From positions 1 through 9,462 of the forward strand of contig VBOS01000251.1 in NCBI GenBank assembly GCA_005893185.1: a stretch of 9,462 nucleotides of DNA. Reading direction: 5' to 3'. The DNA comes from Candidatus Eiseniibacteriota bacterium (GTDB lineage Bacteria; Eisenbacteria; RBG-16-71-46). Shown in pieces: positions 5,920 to 9,462 of the stretch (position 1 is its first letter; every line of letters starts with the position of its first letter). Both the position numbers and the translations under genes were made by a program. The notes beneath the pieces were generated by a model. The model saw nothing but the letters and a program-made list of their open reading frames with translations, made no database searches and was not told the origin of the DNA.

Positions 5920-5948
5920 ATCAGACCATTCTGCTGCGTAAAGGGTTG
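5920..5948 (-). promoter_or_regulatory. ECF-like promoter of the sigma operon
   Basis: On the minus strand CAACCC (5943-5948) carries the AAC core of ECF -35 elements. After 17 bases comes TCTGAT (5920-5925), which resembles the -10 of sigma-E promoters in enteric bacteria. Only seven bases separate it from the sigma ATG, so transcription would begin at or next to the start codon. The rest of the 172-base gap to the DUF2087 gene (5949-6084) shows no gene or clear terminator. Autoregulation by the encoded sigma factor is inferred. Confidence 0.4.
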
Positions 5949-6084
5949 ACGAGTGGCGTGAAGATCATGGCCCAGCCGGGACGCGGGCGCCGGATCGCCT
6001 CCTCGCCCCGCTCCCACGACGCGAGCGGTTCCGTCACAACGAGTTGGCCCGGTTACGCCCCTTACCTCGCGGCCGCCCGACCGC

Positions 6085-6471
6085 TCAGGGCGCGAGGCCC
6101 AGGACCACCTCGACTCCCGGCGCGTCCGTGAACTCCACGCGCCTCCGGTGGCGCTCCGAGCGCCGGTAGCTGTGGCCGGCGGGATCGCGGTCGAGGAAGC
6201 CCCCTTCGACCAGCGCCCGCCGCAGCGTGACCCGGTCGAGCTCGAGGAAGTAGCCGGGGCCGAGCAGGAAATCGGCGATGCGCCCGTCCGCATCACGCTC
6301 GCTCAGCCGCTCGCTGGGCCCCACGCGCCGCGCGATCGCATGATAGAGGATCCAGCGGTCGCGCTCGCGCCGTGGGAGCGCGTTCGAGAGACCGCCGCGC
6401 GAGAGCAGAGCGCGGATGCGACGCGCGTACTCGTCGGGGCCGATGCGGAGCGGAGTAGGACTCGAGGACAC
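6085..6471 (-). CDS. DUF2087 domain protein
   Basis: A 128-residue soluble protein. The core, about residues 28-98, fits DUF2087. It has LPRRERDRWILYHAIARRV, a serine-led helix (RLSERDADGRIADFL), a variable stretch, then DRVTLRRALVEGGFLDRD and the closing GHSYRR, the usual ending of this domain. DUF2087 has a winged-helix-like pattern and is sometimes fused to ArsR-type DNA-binding domains, but no such partner is present here and its role is unknown. The GTG at 6471 is chosen because it lies 14 bases after the glucosidase stop and just before the conserved region; its ribosome site is weak (GAGCGAG). The same frame remains open far upstream through the glucosidase gene, which is a GC-driven artefact. 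Co-transcription with the glucosidase is likely. Confidence 0.75.
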   Translation of the reverse strand: MSSSPTPLRIGPDEYARRIRALLSRGGLSNALPRRERDRWILYHAIARRVGPSERLSERDADGRIADFLLGPGYFLELDRVTLRRALVEGGFLDRDPAGHSYRRSERHRRRVEFTDAPGVEVVLGLAP

Positions 6472-6485
6472 GGTCGCGCGCTCGC

Positions 6486-9218
6486 TCAGTCGTCGTCGGA
6501 CTCGCCCGCGCCGCTCGCGACCGCCGGGGTTCCTTCCGGCGCCGGGTCGCTCGCACGCCGGCGCGCGACATCTTCGATCAGCTGCGTGACCAGCGCGGTC
6601 CATCCCGTTTGGTGCGCGGCGCCCAGGCCGCGCCCGGACTCGGCCGAGAAATACTCGTGAAACAGCACGAGGTCGCGCCACGCCGGGTCCTCGGCGTAGC
6701 GAGCGTCGCCCCCGTGACAGGGCCGCCGCCCGCGCTCGTCCGGCAGGAAGAGACGCGCCAGACGGCCGGACAGCTCGTGCGCCACCTCGCGCAGGCTCAG
6801 CCTCCGTCCCGAGCCGGTCGGGCACTCGACCTGCAGCCCCTCTCCGTAGAAGTGGTGGTGGCGCTCGAGGGCCTCGATCAGCAGGAAGTTGAGCGGGAAC
6901 CACACCGGACCCCGCCAGTTCGAGTTGCCGCCGAACAGGACGGTGTCGGACTCCTCGGGCTGGTAGCCCACTCGGTACTCGGCGCCGCCGGCCTGCAGCA
7001 CGAACGGATGCTCGCGGTGGACGCGCGACAGCGAGCGCACGCCCCACGGCGACAGGAACTCGTTCTCGTCGAGCACGCGCGCCAGCACGCGCTCGAGTCG
7101 GTCGCGCGAAGCGATCGCCAGCAGGCGGTGCTCCCTTTCCGGCTCGCCCGGCGAAGCTGAGATGAGAACGTGCTTCCCGAGCTCGGGACGATTCTCGAGG
7201 AACCAGGCCATGCGCTTCGAGAACCCGCGCAGCCGTGCGATGACACTTTCGTCCAGGTTCTCGACCGCGAACAGGGGGATGATCCCGACCATGGAGCGCA
7301 CCCTGAGCGGGGTGTGCATTCCGTCGATGTGGAGCTGGTCGTAGTAGAAGCCGTCGGCCTCGTCCCACAGCCCCCCGCCGCCCATGGCGTTCATGGCGTC
7401 CACGATCGCCACGAAATGCTCGAAGAACTTGCTCGCCACGTCCTCGTACGCCGCGTCCTCGCTCGCCAGCTCCAGCGCCATCGACAGCATGGTCGCGCAG
7501 TAGAACGCCATCCACGCCGTCCCGTCCGCCTGCTCCAGATGGCCCCCGGTCGGCAGCGGCTGCGAGCGGTCGAACACCCCGATGTTGTCGAGCCCCAGGA
7601 AACCGCCCGCGAACAGGTGGTTGCCCTCCAGGTCCTTGCGGTTCACCCACCACGTGAAGTTGAGCAGGAGCTTGTGGAACGCCCGCTCCAGGAAGCGCCG
7701 GTCGCGCTTCCCGCGCGGCCCGGTCATCTTGTACACGCGCCAGCACGCCCACGCGTGCACCGGCGGGTTCACGTCGCCCAACGCCCATTCGTACGCCGGA
7801 ATCTGCCCGTTGGGGTGCATGTACCACTCGCGCAGGAAGAGCAGGAGCTGCTGCTTGGCGAACTCGGGATCGAGCCGCGCGAACGGGATCATGTGGAACG
7901 CCAGGTCCCAGGCCGCGTACCACGGGTACTCCCACTTGTCCGGCATCGAGATCACGTCGCGGTTGTAGAGATGCGTCCAGTCGTGGTTGCGCCCCGCGGG
8001 GCGGCTCGCGGGCGGCGGCGGCTGCGCCGGGTCGCCTTCCAGCCAGTCCTTCACGACGTAGTGGTAGAACTGCTTCGACCACATGAGCCCGGCGTACGCC
8101 TGGCGCGCGACGCGGCACTCTTCTTCCGTCGCCTTCCCGGGCAGGCGGCTTTGGTAGAACTCGTCCGCCTCGCGGATCCGCGCCTCGAACACAGCGTCGA
8201 ACTCGCGGCCGAGCGGGACCGCGACCGCCTCCTCGGCGGCGGTGAGCCTGAGCCGCACCGTGAACCGCTCGCGCGCCGGCAGCTCCACCCGGTAGTAGGC
8301 CGCGGCCTTGGTGCCGGCGCGCGCCGGGTTCACAGCCCCCGAGCGGCCGCGCACCACGTAGTCGTGGAATGCGTCCTTCGCGAAGGGCTGGCCATTGGGG
8401 TCGCCGTAGAGATCGCGCGCGTTGGTCTCGTTCTCTGTGAACAGCAGCGCGGGCGGCCGGCCGAACGGCGCGAGCCCGGCCGCGAGCCGGAACGCCCCGA
8501 GCGTTGCATGCTCGGCGAGCACCGTGCTCTCCGCGCCCCGCGAGATCCGCGGGCGCGGCCCGTAGCCTTCGCCGCTCCGCCCCCAGACCCAGGTGTTGCG
8601 GAACCACAGCGTGGGCAGCAGGTGAAGCGCAGCGGCCTCCGGGCCGCGGTTCTCTGCTGTGATCCGGATCAGGATGTCGTCCGGCGCGGCCTTGGCGTAC
8701 TCGACCATGAGGTCGAAGTAGCGGCCGTCCTCGAAGACGCCCGCGTCCTCGAGTTCGAACTCGCGCTCGAGCCGTCCCCGACGCCGGTTCTCCTCCACCA
8801 GCCGCGCGTACGGGAACTCGCCCTGCGGGTAGCGGTAGAGCGCTTTGAGATAGGAGTGGGTGGGCGTGGCATCGAGGTAGTAGTAGCACTCCTTCACGTC
8901 CTCGCCGTGGTTGCCTTCGGAGGCGGAGAGCCCGAAGAACCGCTCCTTGAGGATCGGATCGCGCTCGTTCCAGAGCGCGATGGCGAAGCACAGCCGGCAC
9001 TCGCGATCGCAGATCCCGAACAGGCCGTCCTCGCCCCAGCGGTAGGCGCGGCTGCGCGCGTGATCGTGAGGGAAGTGGTCCCAGCTCGTCCCGTCGGCGG
9101 AGTAATCCTCGCGCACCGTGCCCCACTGGCGCTCCGCGAGGTAGGGACCCCAGCGCTTCCAGTTGCGCTCGCGGTGAGCATCCTCGGCAAGGCGGATCTG
9201 CTCGGCGCCGGGGATCAC
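6486..9218 (-). CDS. GH63/MGH1-like glucosidase
   Basis: A 910-residue protein with no signal peptide, hence cytoplasmic. It belongs to the long bacterial glucosidases of the GH63/MGH1-like (alpha/alpha)6-barrel group, which hydrolyse alpha-glucosidic or related linkages by inversion; the natural substrate is unknown. Diagnostic blocks in order: NWKRWGPYLAERQWGTVRED (about 19-38), LCFAIALWNERDPILKERFF, SEGNHGEDVKECYYYLDATP, WYAAWDLAFHMIPFARLDPE, IPAYEWALGDVNPPVHAWAC with Asp482 as the likely general acid, FGGNSNWRGPVWFPLNFL, and FHEYF with Glu855 as the likely base, followed by GRGLGAAHQTGWTALV. Catalytic assignments are by analogy with GH63 enzymes such as YgjK. The length is typical for this subgroup and no lesion is visible. 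The GTG at 9218 is the only reasonable start before the conserved N-terminus, but it has no good ribosome site. The DUF2087 gene follows 14 bases downstream. Confidence 0.9.
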   Translation of the reverse strand: MIPGAEQIRLAEDAHRERNWKRWGPYLAERQWGTVREDYSADGTSWDHFPHDHARSRAYRWGEDGLFGICDRECRLCFAIALWNERDPILKERFFGLSASEGNHGEDVKECYYYLDATPTHSYLKALYRYPQGEFPYARLVEENRRRGRLEREFELEDAGVFEDGRYFDLMVEYAKAAPDDILIRITAENRGPEAAALHLLPTLWFRNTWVWGRSGEGYGPRPRISRGAESTVLAEHATLGAFRLAAGLAPFGRPPALLFTENETNARDLYGDPNGQPFAKDAFHDYVVRGRSGAVNPARAGTKAAAYYRVELPARERFTVRLRLTAAEEAVAVPLGREFDAVFEARIREADEFYQSRLPGKATEEECRVARQAYAGLMWSKQFYHYVVKDWLEGDPAQPPPPASRPAGRNHDWTHLYNRDVISMPDKWEYPWYAAWDLAFHMIPFARLDPEFAKQQLLLFLREWYMHPNGQIPAYEWALGDVNPPVHAWACWRVYKMTGPRGKRDRRFLERAFHKLLLNFTWWVNRKDLEGNHLFAGGFLGLDNIGVFDRSQPLPTGGHLEQADGTAWMAFYCATMLSMALELASEDAAYEDVASKFFEHFVAIVDAMNAMGGGGLWDEADGFYYDQLHIDGMHTPLRVRSMVGIIPLFAVENLDESVIARLRGFSKRMAWFLENRPELGKHVLISASPGEPEREHRLLAIASRDRLERVLARVLDENEFLSPWGVRSLSRVHREHPFVLQAGGAEYRVGYQPEESDTVLFGGNSNWRGPVWFPLNFLLIEALERHHHFYGEGLQVECPTGSGRRLSLREVAHELSGRLARLFLPDERGRRPCHGGDARYAEDPAWRDLVLFHEYFSAESGRGLGAAHQTGWTALVTQLIEDVARRRASDPAPEGTPAVASGAGESDDD

Positions 9219-9278
9219 GGGCCGGCGCTTCGCGGGCGGCAGCGCCCGGGCAGAGGAGGCGTTCGCTGGGTCACGGAA

Positions 9279-9305
9279 CCGCGCGGCTCCGCGGATGCCG
9301 CGCGG
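9279..9305. repeat. Inverted repeat in the glucosidase leader
   Basis: Two copies of CCGCGCGG, each self-complementary, flank an 11-base loop. They would form an 8-pair hairpin in the leader between the promoter candidate and the glucosidase start. The surroundings are extremely GC-rich, so chance is a real alternative; there is no T-run to make it a terminator. Confidence 0.4.
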
Positions 9306-9344
9306 CGGGCGCCGCGACGGTCCACGGGGGGAAGGCGCATGCCC

Positions 9345-9373
9345 ATTGGAGCACTCCGGGCGAGCCGTGTCCA
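9345..9373 (-). promoter_or_regulatory. Candidate sigma-70 promoter of the glucosidase operon
   Basis: TGGACA (9368-9373, five of six consensus bases) is separated by exactly 17 bases from TCCAAT (9345-9350, four of six). Transcription would start near 9338, leaving a leader of about 120 bases. In the rest of 9219-9462 I see no gene with support on either strand. Confidence 0.4.
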
Positions 9374-9462
9374 GCGCGCGCGGCCCGCGGGCGGGCGCGC
9401 GCGGGCGACTGCCCGGCCAAGCTGGCTCATGGCGCCGGGGCCGAGCGAGTCTTCTCGACGAG

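Noticed and set aside
5913..6296. Upstream in-frame extension of the sigma factor to 307 residues
   Set aside because: It overlaps the DUF2087 gene, reads as low-complexity Ser/Arg sequence and would swallow the promoter candidate; family members begin close to the ATG at 5912.
6472..9126. Long minus-strand frame running through the glucosidase gene in another phase
   Set aside because: The upstream part is Arg/Gly/Ala-rich nonsense overlapping the well-conserved glucosidase. Only its last 128 residues, from the GTG at 6471, form a recognisable DUF2087 protein.
9215..9430. 71-codon minus-strand frame upstream of the glucosidase
   Set aside because: It has no ribosome site, an Arg/Pro/Ala-rich composition, and overlaps the promoter candidate.

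Overview
The window comes from a GC-rich bacterium. GC-ending codons dominate, GTG starts are frequent, and long spurious open frames occur opposite the real genes. All ten protein genes lie on the minus strand, so the window reads from right to left. Nothing in it is an rRNA, tRNA, CRISPR array or insertion sequence. The gene families (ECF sigma with a zinc-binding anti-sigma and DUF4097 proteins, a winged-helix regulator with a CreD-like protein, a long GH63-type glucosidase) suit a soil or sediment lineage such as Acidobacteriota, Gemmatimonadota, Eisenbacteria or Myxococcota. The sequence alone does not settle which.

Right part (9218 to 6085): a 910-residue cytoplasmic glucosidase of the GH63/MGH1-like type is followed 14 bases later by a 128-residue DUF2087 protein. 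A sigma-70-like promoter candidate lies about 130 bases upstream of the glucosidase.

Middle part (5912 to 2930): a tight four-gene operon encodes an ECF sigma factor, a membrane anti-sigma factor with an HxxxCxxC zinc motif, and two exported DUF4097 repeat proteins. The first two junctions have exactly 10 bases between stop and start, with the Shine-Dalgarno sequence directly after the stop; the third is 2 bases. The operon is preceded by an ECF-like promoter so close to the sigma start codon that the mRNA would be leaderless. The sigma factor appears to lack about a dozen residues of region 2.1/2.2.

Left part (2852 to 1): a six-helix membrane protein and a winged-helix regulator overlap by 8 bases. 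They are followed by a CreD-like membrane protein and then by a four-helix membrane protein that runs off the left edge; this last gene has no stop in the window. The same 17-base dyad, in a 7-3-7 layout, lies upstream of both the six-helix/regulator pair and creD. The simplest reading is that the winged-helix protein controls both units through it.

Taken together, the middle and left parts look like an envelope-associated region: a sigma/anti-sigma switch producing exported beta-repeat proteins, next to a self-regulated membrane-protein module containing CreD. The functional link between the two is inferred from adjacency only.
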